Of a stretch of 64,000 bases of DNA, positions 17,213 to 25,709 are shown one piece after another. The translations under genes and the position numbers were made by a program. The DNA lies in the NCBI GenBank assembly GCA_030685065.1, contig JAUXQH010000029.1, forward strand, positions 62,001 to 126,000. Direction: 5' to 3'. This stretch comes from Pseudomonadota bacterium (GTDB lineage Bacteria > Myxococcota_A > UBA796 > SXON01). Every line of letters begins with the position of its first letter. Positions within the stretch are counted from its first letter, which is position 1. Below the pieces are notes generated by a model. It was given only the letters and a program-made list of their open reading frames with translations, searched no databases and had not been told where the DNA came from.

Positions 17213-17225
17213 TACCATGCTCCCC
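17213..17225 (+). promoter_or_regulatory. Leaderless promoter: TACCAT, 7 bases before ATG
   Basis: TACCAT at 17213-17218 is followed by seven bases and then the ATG at 17226. There is no Shine-Dalgarno sequence. Spacing matches the other leaderless candidates in the window. Confidence 0.55.
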
Positions 17226-17969
17226 ATGCCATCCCCCCGCCGCTTCGCCTGGCCGCTCCTGCCTTGGATCCTCGCGGCCGCCGCCTGCACCGACGCGCCC
17301 GCGCCCGCCGGGCTCGAGTGCGACAACGACGCCCTCTCGACGTGCCTCGTCCCCACGCAGACCGAGGAGTACTACGTCGACCAGAGCCTCCGCTATTTCG
17401 ACACGCTCGACGCCAGCGCGGATCGGGAGAGCGCGCCGACCTACTCGGAGCTCGTGGCACGCTGGGAGTGGCCGCCGTGGCTCCTGCTCACCGGGTACGG
17501 CCGCGACCTGACCATCGCGATCGACGCGGGCGTTCTGATCGGCATCCCCGATACGACGGTCCCAGTGCGCGAGTGCCGGGCGTTCGATGTCCAACCCTTC
17601 GGCCGCTGCAGGGTGTCGTTCGACTACGAGGGCCGGCCCTGCCCGATCTTCGAGGAGTTCACGTTCAACGACCGGGGAGAGATGACCTTCATCGAGGCGT
17701 GGTCGGACCTGCCCGGGCTCTCCCCCGCGGAGGACCCGGCCGACCCCTGGGCCGAGCGGGACGGAGTGCATCGGCTCTCCACGCGGATCCCGGGCCTCGG
17801 AAACGCCACCGGGCGCATCGATCCGGTCGGCGAGGCGATGACCAAGGCGGCGGCCACCGACCCGGAGGTCGCGGACTTCGCCGCGCGGACGCAGGACTTC
17901 TGGGGCACCTGGACCGAGGCGTACGAGGCGGCGGGGGATGACCTGTTCGAGCGAGGGTGCGGGTGGTGA
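17226..17969 (+). CDS. Lipoprotein of unknown function
   Basis: This encodes 247 residues. The signal peptide MPSPRRFAWPLLPWILAAAAC ends in a good lipobox with Cys 21. The mature part is acidic and rich in Tyr, Trp and Asp, with Cys residues around RECRAFDVQPFGRCRVSF and a FEEFTFNDRGEMTFIEAWS segment that resembles the curved sheet of NTF2/SnoaL-like domains. The rest is unfamiliar. It is transcribed away from the RAYT gene and converges on the response regulator gene 25 bases downstream. Membrane-anchored periplasmic or outer-membrane location is predicted. No function can be assigned. Confidence 0.7.
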   Translation: MPSPRRFAWPLLPWILAAAACTDAPAPAGLECDNDALSTCLVPTQTEEYYVDQSLRYFDTLDASADRESAPTYSELVARWEWPPWLLLTGYGRDLTIAIDAGVLIGIPDTTVPVRECRAFDVQPFGRCRVSFDYEGRPCPIFEEFTFNDRGEMTFIEAWSDLPGLSPAEDPADPWAERDGVHRLSTRIPGLGNATGRIDPVGEAMTKAAATDPEVADFAARTQDFWGTWTEAYEAAGDDLFERGCGW

Positions 17970-17994
17970 TGGGAGGCGCCCGCATCCGCGAGGC

Positions 17995-18420
17995 TCAGGG
18001 CGCGGGGAGCAGCCCCCCGCTCGCGCAGAACAACCGGATCCGCTCGAGAAAGGCGGCGTAGGTGACTGGCTTCCGAATGTAGTCGGACACGCCGAGGGCG
18101 TTTGCCTCCGCCACGTCGTTCGAGAGCTCCGACCCGGACATGATGGTGACGGGGATCGCGCCGAGCTTCGGGTGCGAGCGGATCCATCGCAGCACCTCGA
18201 GCCCGGATCGCCGCGGCAATTTCAGGTCGAGCAGCACGTGCAGGCGGAGCGGCTCGGGCGCGGCGAGCTTGCACTCCGCCTCGAGGTAGTCCACCGCCTG
18301 GTCACCGTCCCGCGCGAACGCCAGCTCGACCCCGGGGCAGCAGACGCCGAAGGCCTTCTCGACGAAGAAGGCGTCATCCGGATCATCCTCCACGACCAAG
18401 ACCCGACCGAGCTTGTTCAC
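17995..18420 (-). CDS. Single-domain response regulator (Rcp1-like)
   Basis: This encodes 141 residues, a receiver domain with no output domain: acidic pair EDD at 11-13, phospho-acceptor Asp65 in LLDLKLP, Ser95 in TIMSGS and Lys117 in YIRKPVT. The long insertion after helix 2 and DLKLPRRSGLEVL are typical of Rcp1-type regulators that partner phytochrome-like kinases. The GTG at 18420 was chosen: GGAGGG lies just upstream and the domain begins at once. It is transcribed divergently from the triple-PAS kinase at 18467, its likely partner, from a shared AT-rich box. It probably works as a phospho-relay or protein-interaction regulator. Confidence 0.85.
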   Translation of the reverse strand: MNKLGRVLVVEDDPDDAFFVEKAFGVCCPGVELAFARDGDQAVDYLEAECKLAAPEPLRLHVLLDLKLPRRSGLEVLRWIRSHPKLGAIPVTIMSGSELSNDVAEANALGVSDYIRKPVTYAAFLERIRLFCASGGLLPAP

Positions 18421-18466
18421 GGTCCCTCCGGCGCTATTCTTAACCACCCTGGGTCTCGGGAGTAAG
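18421..18466. promoter_or_regulatory. Shared divergent promoter region for response regulator and kinase
   Basis: The 46-base gap holds one AT-rich island, TATTCTTAA at 18435-18443. TATTCT (18435-18440) can serve as the -10 for the kinase gene. Its complement reads TTAAGAATA and can serve as the -10 for the response regulator. Overlapping opposite -10 elements would make this a bidirectional promoter that keeps the two partners co-expressed. Confidence 0.5.
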
Positions 18467-20326
18467 ATGTCGAATGAGCCGGACACACGCTTCCGGGTAC
18501 TCGTCGAACGCGTGGCGGACTACGCGATCTACCTCCTGGACGCCGGGGGCCGCGTGGTGACCTGGAACGCCGGCGCAGACCGGATCCTCGGCTACGGGTC
18601 CGAGGAGGCCCTCGGCCTTCCCGAGGCGACCTTCATGACGGCGGAGGCCGTCGCGAGGGGCGAGCCCGGCTGGGCGATGAACATCGCCTCCGCGGAGGGC
18701 CGCCACGCGTTCGAGGATTGGCGGATGCGGAAGGACGGCGCGCGGCGCTGGTGTGAAACCGTCCTGACCGCCATCCGCGACGAGAGCGGCGCCCTCACCG
18801 GATACGCGGTCGTCCTGCGCGACGCCACGCGGCCGAGGATGGAGCAGGAGCGCTACCGCATCGCCGTGGAGTCCGCGCCGAGCGCGCTGGTGATGGTCGA
18901 TCCGGAGGGCAGGATCGTGCTGTTCAACCGCCAGGCGGAGCTCCTCTTCGGCTACGACCGCGCGGACGTGACCGGCCGCACGGTCGACCTGCTCGTGCCC
19001 GAACGATTTCGCGCGCGGCACCCCTGGTACCGCGCCAACTTCACCCGGCAGCCGCAAACCCGCCCGATGGGGGCCGGCCGGGACCTGTTCGCGTTGAGGA
19101 GGGACGGGACCGAGGTGCCCGTCGAGATCGGGCTGAACCCCCTGCGAACGGAGGAGGGCAGCTTCGTGCTCGCGGCCATCGTCGACATCACCGAGCGCAA
19201 GCGCGCCGAGGAACGCTTTCGCGTCACGGTGGAGTCCGCCCCCAATCCGCTGCTGATGGTGGACACCAACGGCTCGATCGTTCTCCTCAACACCCAGGCC
19301 GAACGCCTGTTCGGATACGAGCGCGAAGAGCTGTTGGGCAAGCCGGTCGAGATCCTGGTCCCCGAGCGCTTCCGGTCGGGGCACCCGGGCCTCCGGAGCG
19401 GCTTCTTCGCCCACCCGCGGGCCCGTCCGATGGGCGCCGGTCGCGATCTGTTCGCCGTGCGGAAGGATGGCACGGAGGTGCCCGTGGAGATCGGGCTCAA
19501 TCCTCTGCGGACGGCAGAGGGCGAATTCGTCCTGGCGGCGATCGCCGACATCACCGAGCGGAAGCGCGTCGAGGCGGAGATCCGGGAGCTCAACGCCCGA
19601 CTGGAGCTGCGGGTGGCGGAGCGCACCGCCGAGCTGAGCGAGACCGTGCAGGAGCTCGAACGCTTCACCTACACCGTGGCGCACGATCTGCGCGCGCCCC
19701 TGCGCTCCATCCATCGCTTCGTGGAGCTGCTCGAGCTCGAGGAGGGAGCCCGGCTGACCGGCGCGGGGCCGCGGTACCTGGCGCGGGTGCGCGCGGCCGC
19801 GCTGCAGATGGATCGGCTCACCGAGGACCTCCTCGGCTACAGCCGCGTGGCCCGGGTGGAGCTCCATGTGGACCCGCTCCAGGTCGATGCGTTGGTCGAG
19901 GAGGTGGTCTCGTCCCTCTCCGCGCAGATCGAGGCCTCGGGCGCCTCGGTGACCGTCGCGCCCGACATCCCACCAGTTGCGGCCGACCGGCTCCTCCTGT
20001 CGCTGGTGCTGCTGAACCTGCTCACCAACGCCATCAAGTTCGTGGCTCCCGGCACGCGGCCGCGCGTGGAGATCGGAGGCGTCGAGATCGGGGACGACCG
20101 GGTCCGCCTGTGTGTCACCGACAACGGGATCGGGATCGAGCCCCGCTTCCAGGGAAAGGTGTTCCAGATCTTCGAGCGTCTGCACGCGGTGGAGGCCTAC
20201 CCGGGCACGGGCATCGGACTGGCCATCGCGAGCAAGGCGGTCGAGCGCATGGGCGGACGGATCGGGTTCGACTCCGAGCTGGGGAAGGGCAGCCGGTTCT
20301 GGATCGAGCTCCCCCGCGCGCGATAG
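18467..20326 (+). CDS. Triple-PAS sensor histidine kinase
   Basis: This encodes 619 residues with no membrane segment, so it is cytoplasmic. Three PAS domains lie at about 10-125, 130-250 and 255-370, the second and third each ending in DITERKR. A short coiled linker (EIRELNARLELRVAERTAEL) leads to the dimerisation helix with His406 in VAHDLRAPLR, then an ATPase domain with TDNGIGI, FQIFERLH and GTGIGLAIASKAVERMGG, the phytochrome-kinase subtype. PAS2 and PAS3 are near-identical over long stretches, pointing to an internal duplication. The ATG at 18467 was chosen because the first PAS begins there; an in-frame upstream GTG lies inside the divergent gene. Its partner is probably the divergent receiver protein. 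Confidence 0.88.
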   Translation: MSNEPDTRFRVLVERVADYAIYLLDAGGRVVTWNAGADRILGYGSEEALGLPEATFMTAEAVARGEPGWAMNIASAEGRHAFEDWRMRKDGARRWCETVLTAIRDESGALTGYAVVLRDATRPRMEQERYRIAVESAPSALVMVDPEGRIVLFNRQAELLFGYDRADVTGRTVDLLVPERFRARHPWYRANFTRQPQTRPMGAGRDLFALRRDGTEVPVEIGLNPLRTEEGSFVLAAIVDITERKRAEERFRVTVESAPNPLLMVDTNGSIVLLNTQAERLFGYEREELLGKPVEILVPERFRSGHPGLRSGFFAHPRARPMGAGRDLFAVRKDGTEVPVEIGLNPLRTAEGEFVLAAIADITERKRVEAEIRELNARLELRVAERTAELSETVQELERFTYTVAHDLRAPLRSIHRFVELLELEEGARLTGAGPRYLARVRAAALQMDRLTEDLLGYSRVARVELHVDPLQVDALVEEVVSSLSAQIEASGASVTVAPDIPPVAADRLLLSLVLLNLLTNAIKFVAPGTRPRVEIGGVEIGDDRVRLCVTDNGIGIEPRFQGKVFQIFERLHAVEAYPGTGIGLAIASKAVERMGGRIGFDSELGKGSRFWIELPRAR

Positions 20327-20351
20327 GCTCCGCCCCCTCCCCCGGGCATTG

Positions 20352-21536
20352 ATGACCCCGACCGCACGCACGGAGCTCCGGCGCCTCTTCGACTGGCTGG
20401 TGGACGGTGCACCCGGAGCATGCACACCCGACCAGGTCGTGGGGCGCATCGCGGAGTCGTTCGACGCGGGGGGCCTGGACATCGACAGGATCGCCGCCTT
20501 CGTGCGCACGCTGCATCCGCACATCATGGGCTCCAGCTACGTCTGGCAGCGAGAGACCGGCCGGGTCGACGTCACCGAGGCCCCGTACGCGGTGCTCAAC
20601 TCGGAGATGTACCTCGGGAGCCCCGTGGGGCGGGTACACCTCGACGGCAAGGAGTACCGCAAGCGCCTCGACGGCGACGAGCCGCTCGGCGCCACCGAGC
20701 TTTCCTTCCGCGCCCGCGGGCTGACCGACTACCTGATCGTCCCGCTCCCCTTCACCGACGGTCAGGTCCAGGCCATCGCGTTCGCAACGCGCGTGGCCTC
20801 CGGCTTCACCGAGGAGCTGCTCGACGCGCTCCGCGATCTGACCCGACCGCTCGCGCGCATCGTCGAGATCCAAGCGTTGCGACACACGGCGACCAACCTC
20901 CTGAGCGCCTATGTCGGTCGCGATGCGGGAGAGCGGATCCTGCGCGGGAACGTGCAGCGGGGAGACACCGAGAGCGTCCGGTGCGTGGTGTGGGTCTCGG
21001 ATCTACGCGGATTCACGACGTTGTCGACCCGGAGCGAGCCCATCGACGTCATCCGCCTGCTCAACCAGGTGTTCGATTGTCAGGTGCCCGCGGTGGACAG
21101 GAACGGCGGGCAGGTCCTCAAGTTCATGGGCGATGGCATGCTCGCCATCTTCCCGATCGAGAGCGCGGATGCCGAGAGCGGCGTCTGCCGCGCGGCCCTC
21201 TGCGCCGCGACCGAGGCCTTCGCCGCCCTCGATGCCGTCAACAAGGTGCGCGTGACCGAGGGCTCGGCGGAGCTCTCCTTCGGCCTCGCTCTCCACCTCG
21301 GGGACGTGGCGTACGGCAACATCGGCGGGGCCACGCGGCTGGACTTCACCTGTATCGGTCCCGCCGTGAACCTCGCCTCCCGGATCGAGGGGCTCACCGG
21401 CAGGCTCGCGAAGCGCGTCCTCTTGAGCGAAGCGTTCGCGACCGCCGCGACCTTCTCCCCCACCGCGCTCATCGGGAGCTTCGAGCTCAAGGGCGTGGAC
21501 GGCGCGCCCCGGATCTACGAGCCCCAGGCCGAGTGA
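20352..21536 (+). CDS. Class III adenylate/guanylate cyclase
   Basis: This encodes 394 residues. The N-terminal 190 residues look like a sensor or GAF-like domain without an obvious ligand motif. The C-terminal cyclase domain has the metal-binding Asp217 (VSDLRGFTTLS) and Asp261 (KFMGDGMLAIF), substrate-region Lys257, and transition-state residues Asn340 and Arg344 in VNLASRIEG. All catalytic residues are therefore present and it should be active, making cAMP or cGMP. It starts 25 bases after the kinase gene. TAGGCT overlaps that gene's stop, 22 bases upstream of the ATG, and may be a separate promoter. It may form a signalling unit with the divergent kinase and receiver pair. Confidence 0.87.
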   Translation: MTPTARTELRRLFDWLVDGAPGACTPDQVVGRIAESFDAGGLDIDRIAAFVRTLHPHIMGSSYVWQRETGRVDVTEAPYAVLNSEMYLGSPVGRVHLDGKEYRKRLDGDEPLGATELSFRARGLTDYLIVPLPFTDGQVQAIAFATRVASGFTEELLDALRDLTRPLARIVEIQALRHTATNLLSAYVGRDAGERILRGNVQRGDTESVRCVVWVSDLRGFTTLSTRSEPIDVIRLLNQVFDCQVPAVDRNGGQVLKFMGDGMLAIFPIESADAESGVCRAALCAATEAFAALDAVNKVRVTEGSAELSFGLALHLGDVAYGNIGGATRLDFTCIGPAVNLASRIEGLTGRLAKRVLLSEAFATAATFSPTALIGSFELKGVDGAPRIYEPQAE

Positions 21537-21596
21537 GGCGCACCCGCCGAGGGAGCGGGCGCCCTTGCGCGCCGCTGACCACGCGTTAGGGACGCG

Positions 21597-21612
21597 TCTA
21601 CCATTTGGTAGA
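21597..21612. promoter_or_regulatory. Palindromic operator over the -10 of the TetR gene
   Basis: TCTACCA (21597-21603), TT, TGGTAGA (21606-21612) is a perfect inverted repeat with seven-base arms. It overlaps a TACCAT -10-like hexamer (21599-21604) and ends six bases before the TTG start of the TetR-type gene at 21618. A CTGACC at 21575-21580 could be the -35. The position implies autorepression by the TetR protein, with the downstream fatty-acid genes under the same control. Confidence 0.7.
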
Positions 21613-21617
21613 GAGAA

Positions 21618-22226
21618 TTGGACCAGCAGGTCGACCCGGTCCGTGGCCGCATCCTCCGCGAGGCCACCCGCCTGTTCGCAGCGCAGGGCTACGCGGGCAC
21701 CCCGATCCAGGCGGTGGCCGAGGCCGCGGGGGTGACCAAGCCCACGCTCGTGTACCACTTCGGCAGCAAGGAGGGCCTGCGGGACGCGGTGCTCACCGGC
21801 GTGCTCGACCACTGGCAGGCCGAGCTGCCGCGGCTCCTGGCGGCCGCCACGAAGAGCGGCCCCCGGATCGACGCGCTCCTCGCCGCGCTGTTCGCCTTCT
21901 TCCGCTCCGAGCCGGCCCTCGCGCGGCTCGTGCTCCGGGAGATGCTCGATCGGCCCGACGACATGGGCGCGCGCCTCCGCCGCCAGCTCCAGCCGTGGAC
22001 GGCGCTGCTCGCCGAGGCCGTGCGGCTCGGCCAGGGCGGCGGGTTGCTGCGCGCCGAGGCCGACCCGGAGGCGTTCGTGGTCCTCGTGATCTCCGCGGCC
22101 ATCGGCGTGGTCGCGATCGGTGACCACGCCGGTGCGTTGGTCAGCCCCGAGCCGAGCGTCGACGCGCAGGTTGGCGAGCTCGTGCGCATCGCGCGCACCG
22201 CGCTCCTCGCACCCAGGGAGGGCTGA
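21618..22226 (+). CDS. TetR/AcrR family transcriptional repressor
   Basis: This encodes 202 residues from a TTG. Residues about 10-57 are a TetR helix-turn-helix: ILREATRLFAAQGYAGTPIQ, then AVAEAAGVTKPTLVYHFGSKEGL. The C-terminal ligand-binding region is Leu/Ala-rich and unfamiliar. The stop overlaps the next gene (TGATG). A perfect palindrome covers the promoter in front. Heading an operon for an acyl-CoA dehydrogenase, a ketoacyl reductase and a thiolase, it is most likely a fatty-acid or acyl-CoA responsive repressor similar in role to FadR/PsrA-type TetR regulators. The ligand is inferred from context. Confidence 0.86.
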   Translation: MDQQVDPVRGRILREATRLFAAQGYAGTPIQAVAEAAGVTKPTLVYHFGSKEGLRDAVLTGVLDHWQAELPRLLAAATKSGPRIDALLAALFAFFRSEPALARLVLREMLDRPDDMGARLRRQLQPWTALLAEAVRLGQGGGLLRAEADPEAFVVLVISAAIGVVAIGDHAGALVSPEPSVDAQVGELVRIARTALLAPREG

Positions 22227-24196
22227 TGCCCAATTTCTACGACGACAACGAGGATCTCCGCTGGTACGTCGAGCGCGGCGTGGACTGGGATCCGCTCGTG
22301 CGGCTCACCGAGTACGAGATGAAGGCGCCCGACGCGCCGGCGAGCGTGGAGGAGGCCGTGAGCGGCTACCGCGACATCCTCGAGCTCGTGGGCGGGTTCG
22401 TGGGTGACGAGGTGGCGCCGCGCTGGAAGGAGCTCCTCCACGCGCACCCGCGCCTCGTCGAGGGCGAGGTGGTCGAGGCCCCCGTCGTGCGCGAGGTGGT
22501 CGAGAAGCTCGGCCAGCTCGGGCTCTTCGGCATCAACGTGCCCCGCGAGCTCGGCGGGATGAACGCGCCGCTCCTGCTCTTCCAGCTCACCCAGGAGCTC
22601 ATCGCGCGTGCGGACACGAGCGTGTGCGCGCACGTCGGCTTCCACGGCGGCATCGCGATGGCGGCGCTGCTCTACAGCGTGCTCGAGGGCACCACCACGT
22701 TTACGTCCGACCCGCCGCGCATCGTGGACACGCGGTTCCGCGAGCTCATCGAGGAGATCGTGGCCGGGCGCGCCTGGGGCAGCATGGACATCACCGAGCC
22801 GGGCGCGGGCAGCGACATGGCCGCGCTCCGCACGCGCGGGGAGCTGCTCGCTGACGGGACCTGGGTGGTGACCGGGCAGAAGGTGTTCATCACGTCGGGG
22901 CACGGGCGGTGGCACTTCGTGATCGCCCGCACCGAAGACCTGGCCTCCCCGAACGGCGCGGACGACGCCTACGCCGGGCTCAAGGGCCTGTCGCTGTTCC
23001 TCGTGCCCGCGTGGGACTGGGGGCCGGGCGGCGCGACCGAGGGCCAGAAGGTGTGGCGCGCGACCTTCGACGGGGTGGAGGAGAAGCTCGGACACACCGC
23101 GAGCGCGACCGTGAGCATCAGCTTCGAGCGGAGCCCCGCGTTCCTCGTGGGAGAGCGCGGGCGCGGCTTCCAGCAGATGCTCGTGCTCATGAACAACGCC
23201 CGCATCGGCGTCGGGTTCGAGTGCCTGGGCGTCGCGGAGGCGGCGTGGCGCGCCGCGAAGGCCTACGCGGCGACTCGGCCGAGCATGGGCAAGACGATCG
23301 ACCGCCACGAGATGATCGCGGAGATCCTCGAGGACATGCAGACCGACATCCAGGGCATCCGCGCCCTCGCCGTGAGCGCGTGCTGGCACGAGGAGGTGTC
23401 GCAGAAGGTGGAGCTGGTGAGCCGCTTCCTTCCGCTCGATCCCGCCCGGAAGGCGGCCCTCGAAGCGCAACAACGGGTGTCCCGCACCCGCTCGCGCGCG
23501 CTCACCCCGCTCCTGAAGTGGCTCGCGTCCGAGCGGTGCGTCGCGATCGCGCGGCAGGCGATCCAGGTGCACGGCGGCAGCGGCTACATCGTGGAGACGG
23601 GGGTGGAGCGCCTGCTCCGCGACGCGATGGTGTTCCCGATCTACGAGGGGACGAGCCAGATCCAGGGGCTCATGGTCATGAAGGACACGCTGCTCGGCGT
23701 GGTGAAGGATCCCGGCGGGTTCCTGCGCGACTTCGCCGCCGCGCAGTGGACGAGCCTCACCGGCGATCCGCTCGCCCGGCGCGTCGCGGGCCTGCGCCTC
23801 GTCGCGTTGCGCGCGGTTCGTTTCCTCCTCCTTCGGCTCACGGGCGCGAAGGCGCGGGAGCTGCCGCTCACCGACCCCGGCGCGTGGAAGGCGGCGTTCG
23901 CGAATTGGGACCCGAAGCGTGACTTCGCGCTCGCGATGCTCCACGCCGAGCGGCTCACGAGCCTCCTCGTCGACGTGGCGGTCGCGGACGCGCTCCTGTT
24001 GCAGGTGGAGCGCGATCCGGCCCGCGCGGACGTGCTCGTGCGATGGCTCGAGCGCGCCGAGCCGCGCGCCCGCTGGCGCTACGACGAGATCGTCACCACG
24101 GGCCCGCGGCTGCTCGCCATCCTGGCTGCTTCAGGAGCCGCTGCTTCTGGCGCGGCGTCCACGAGCGCATCTCCCCTCCCCTCGGCCGCCAAGTAG
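22226..24196 (+). CDS. Acyl-CoA dehydrogenase, long (DmdC-like) subfamily
   Basis: This encodes 656 residues, longer than classic 380-residue enzymes and typical of the FadE/DmdC-like group with an extra C-terminal helical domain. Conserved parts: ITEPGAGSDMAALRTR (FAD/substrate loop), VTGQKVFITSGHG, GFECLGVAEAAWRAAKAYA, and FPIYEGTSQIQ with catalytic base Glu474. It oxidises acyl-CoA to trans-2-enoyl-CoA and passes electrons to ETF. The ATG overlaps the stop of the TetR gene. The final 20 residues are an Ala/Ser-rich tail. It is the first enzyme of a three-gene beta-oxidation-type module. Chain-length specificity cannot be judged. Confidence 0.88.
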   Translation: MPNFYDDNEDLRWYVERGVDWDPLVRLTEYEMKAPDAPASVEEAVSGYRDILELVGGFVGDEVAPRWKELLHAHPRLVEGEVVEAPVVREVVEKLGQLGLFGINVPRELGGMNAPLLLFQLTQELIARADTSVCAHVGFHGGIAMAALLYSVLEGTTTFTSDPPRIVDTRFRELIEEIVAGRAWGSMDITEPGAGSDMAALRTRGELLADGTWVVTGQKVFITSGHGRWHFVIARTEDLASPNGADDAYAGLKGLSLFLVPAWDWGPGGATEGQKVWRATFDGVEEKLGHTASATVSISFERSPAFLVGERGRGFQQMLVLMNNARIGVGFECLGVAEAAWRAAKAYAATRPSMGKTIDRHEMIAEILEDMQTDIQGIRALAVSACWHEEVSQKVELVSRFLPLDPARKAALEAQQRVSRTRSRALTPLLKWLASERCVAIARQAIQVHGGSGYIVETGVERLLRDAMVFPIYEGTSQIQGLMVMKDTLLGVVKDPGGFLRDFAAAQWTSLTGDPLARRVAGLRLVALRAVRFLLLRLTGAKARELPLTDPGAWKAAFANWDPKRDFALAMLHAERLTSLLVDVAVADALLLQVERDPARADVLVRWLERAEPRARWRYDEIVTTGPRLLAILAASGAAASGAASTSASPLPSAAK

Positions 24197-24223
24197 CGCC
24201 CGCCCATCCGCTTCGGAGTCCCC

Positions 24224-25675
24224 GTGTCCGACCGCCTGCTCGCCCTCTCCGGCAACGCCGCCGCCCGCTCCGTGGCGAAGACCTTCGGCGTCTCGCTCCC
24301 GCCCCGGCTCGTCCGCGATCCCGCCCCGTGGTCGGACCGCGCGCTCGCCGATCGGACGGTGCACGTGCTGCTCGGCCCCGACGCATCGCTGGGGAGCGCG
24401 CTCGCCGCCTCGCTCGCCCGGCTCGGCGCGGACGTGGGCGTCTCCTTCGACGGTCGAGTCGGCCCCAAGGACGGCGGCCTCGCGCCCTTCACCGCGGCCG
24501 CCGAGGCCTGGGCGCGGCGCGCGACCCTGCTCGAAGACGCGGGCGAGAGCACCCAGGAAAACACGGCCCGCCCATGGGCCATCGTGCTCGACGCGACCGG
24601 CGTCTCCGACGTCGCGAGCCTGCGCTTCCTCTGGGAGGCGCTCTCCCCGCGGCTCCGCGGCCTGGCGAGCTCCGGCCGCATCGTGGTCCTCGGCCGCCCG
24701 CCCGCCGCCGCGCCGACCCCGGGGGCCCGCGCCGCCCGCAACGCGCTCGACGGCTACACCCGCTCCCTCGCCCGCGAGCTCGGCCGCACCGGCGCCACCG
24801 CCAACCTCGTGAGCGTGCCCGAGGGCACGGAGGACCGCCTCCACGGCGTCCTCCACTTCCTCCTCTCGCCCCGGAGCGCCTACGTGAGCGGCCAGCCGTG
24901 GGTGCTCTCCGACGCGCTGCCGACGGCTTTCATCGGCGCCCGCCCGCTCGACGGCAAGATCGCGCTCGTGACCGGCTCGGCGCGCGGCATCGGCGCGGCC
25001 ACGGCCCGGGCGCTCGCGCGCGAAGGGGCCAGGGTGCTCGTGCACGACCATCCGAGCGCGAAGGAGGAGGTGGACGCCCTCGCCTCGGAGCTGCATGGTG
25101 TCGGCCTCGTCGCGGATCTCGCCACCGCCGAGGGCCGCACCGCGCTGGTCCAGGCGGTCTCCGGCTTCGGGACGGGGCGGCTCGACGTGCTCGTGCAGAA
25201 CGCGGGCGTCACGCGCGACAAGACCCTCGCGCGCATGCCCGCCGAGATGTGGGATCTGGTGCTCATGGTCAACCTCGCGGCCGTGATCGACCTCGCCGAG
25301 CGGCTCGGCCCCTCCCTCGCGGACGGCGGCGCGATGGTGTGCCTCTCCAGCATCGGCGGCATCGGCGGCAACGTCGGCCAGACCAACTACGCCGCAACCA
25401 AGGCCGGCGTCATCGGCCTCGTCGAGGGGCTCGCCCCGGTCCTCGCCGCGCGCGGCGTGGCGGTGAGCGCGGTCGCGCCCGGCTTCATCGAGACCCGGAT
25501 GACCGCCGCGGTCCCCTTCGCCACCCGCGAGGTCGCCCGCCGCCTCTCCAACGTGTCCCAGGGCGGCGTGCCCGAGGACATCGCCGAGGTCGTCACGTTC
25601 CTCGCGAGCCCCTCCGGCCGCGCGCTCACCGGCCGAATCCTCCGCGTGTGCGGCGGAAACCTGCTCGGCGCCTGA
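24224..25675 (+). CDS. High-molecular-weight 3-oxoacyl reductase (FabG4/HMwFabG type)
   Basis: This encodes 483 residues in two parts. The N-terminal 235 residues form a degenerate Rossmann-like flavodoxin-type domain. The C-terminal short-chain dehydrogenase has TGSARGIG at 250-257, a NAG motif, catalytic Ser in CLSSIGG, and Tyr389/Lys393 in YAATK. This two-domain build is the HMwFabG class, best known from mycobacterial FabG4, which uses NAD(H) and accepts CoA thioesters. Here it would oxidise 3-hydroxyacyl-CoA between the dehydrogenase and the thiolase. It starts at a GTG 28 bases after the preceding gene. A terminal GGNLLGA follows the fold. Confidence 0.87.
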   Translation: MSDRLLALSGNAAARSVAKTFGVSLPPRLVRDPAPWSDRALADRTVHVLLGPDASLGSALAASLARLGADVGVSFDGRVGPKDGGLAPFTAAAEAWARRATLLEDAGESTQENTARPWAIVLDATGVSDVASLRFLWEALSPRLRGLASSGRIVVLGRPPAAAPTPGARAARNALDGYTRSLARELGRTGATANLVSVPEGTEDRLHGVLHFLLSPRSAYVSGQPWVLSDALPTAFIGARPLDGKIALVTGSARGIGAATARALAREGARVLVHDHPSAKEEVDALASELHGVGLVADLATAEGRTALVQAVSGFGTGRLDVLVQNAGVTRDKTLARMPAEMWDLVLMVNLAAVIDLAERLGPSLADGGAMVCLSSIGGIGGNVGQTNYAATKAGVIGLVEGLAPVLAARGVAVSAVAPGFIETRMTAAVPFATREVARRLSNVSQGGVPEDIAEVVTFLASPSGRALTGRILRVCGGNLLGA

Positions 25676-25709
25676 CCCTCCCTTCCTCCCCTCGCCCCCC
25701 GGAGCCCCC

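Noticed and set aside
18463..18468. TAAGAT as a leaderless promoter for the triple-PAS kinase
   Set aside because: It overlaps the in-frame ATG at 18467, and the ATG five bases further downstream (18474) is out of frame; TATTCT at 18435-18440 is the better candidate.
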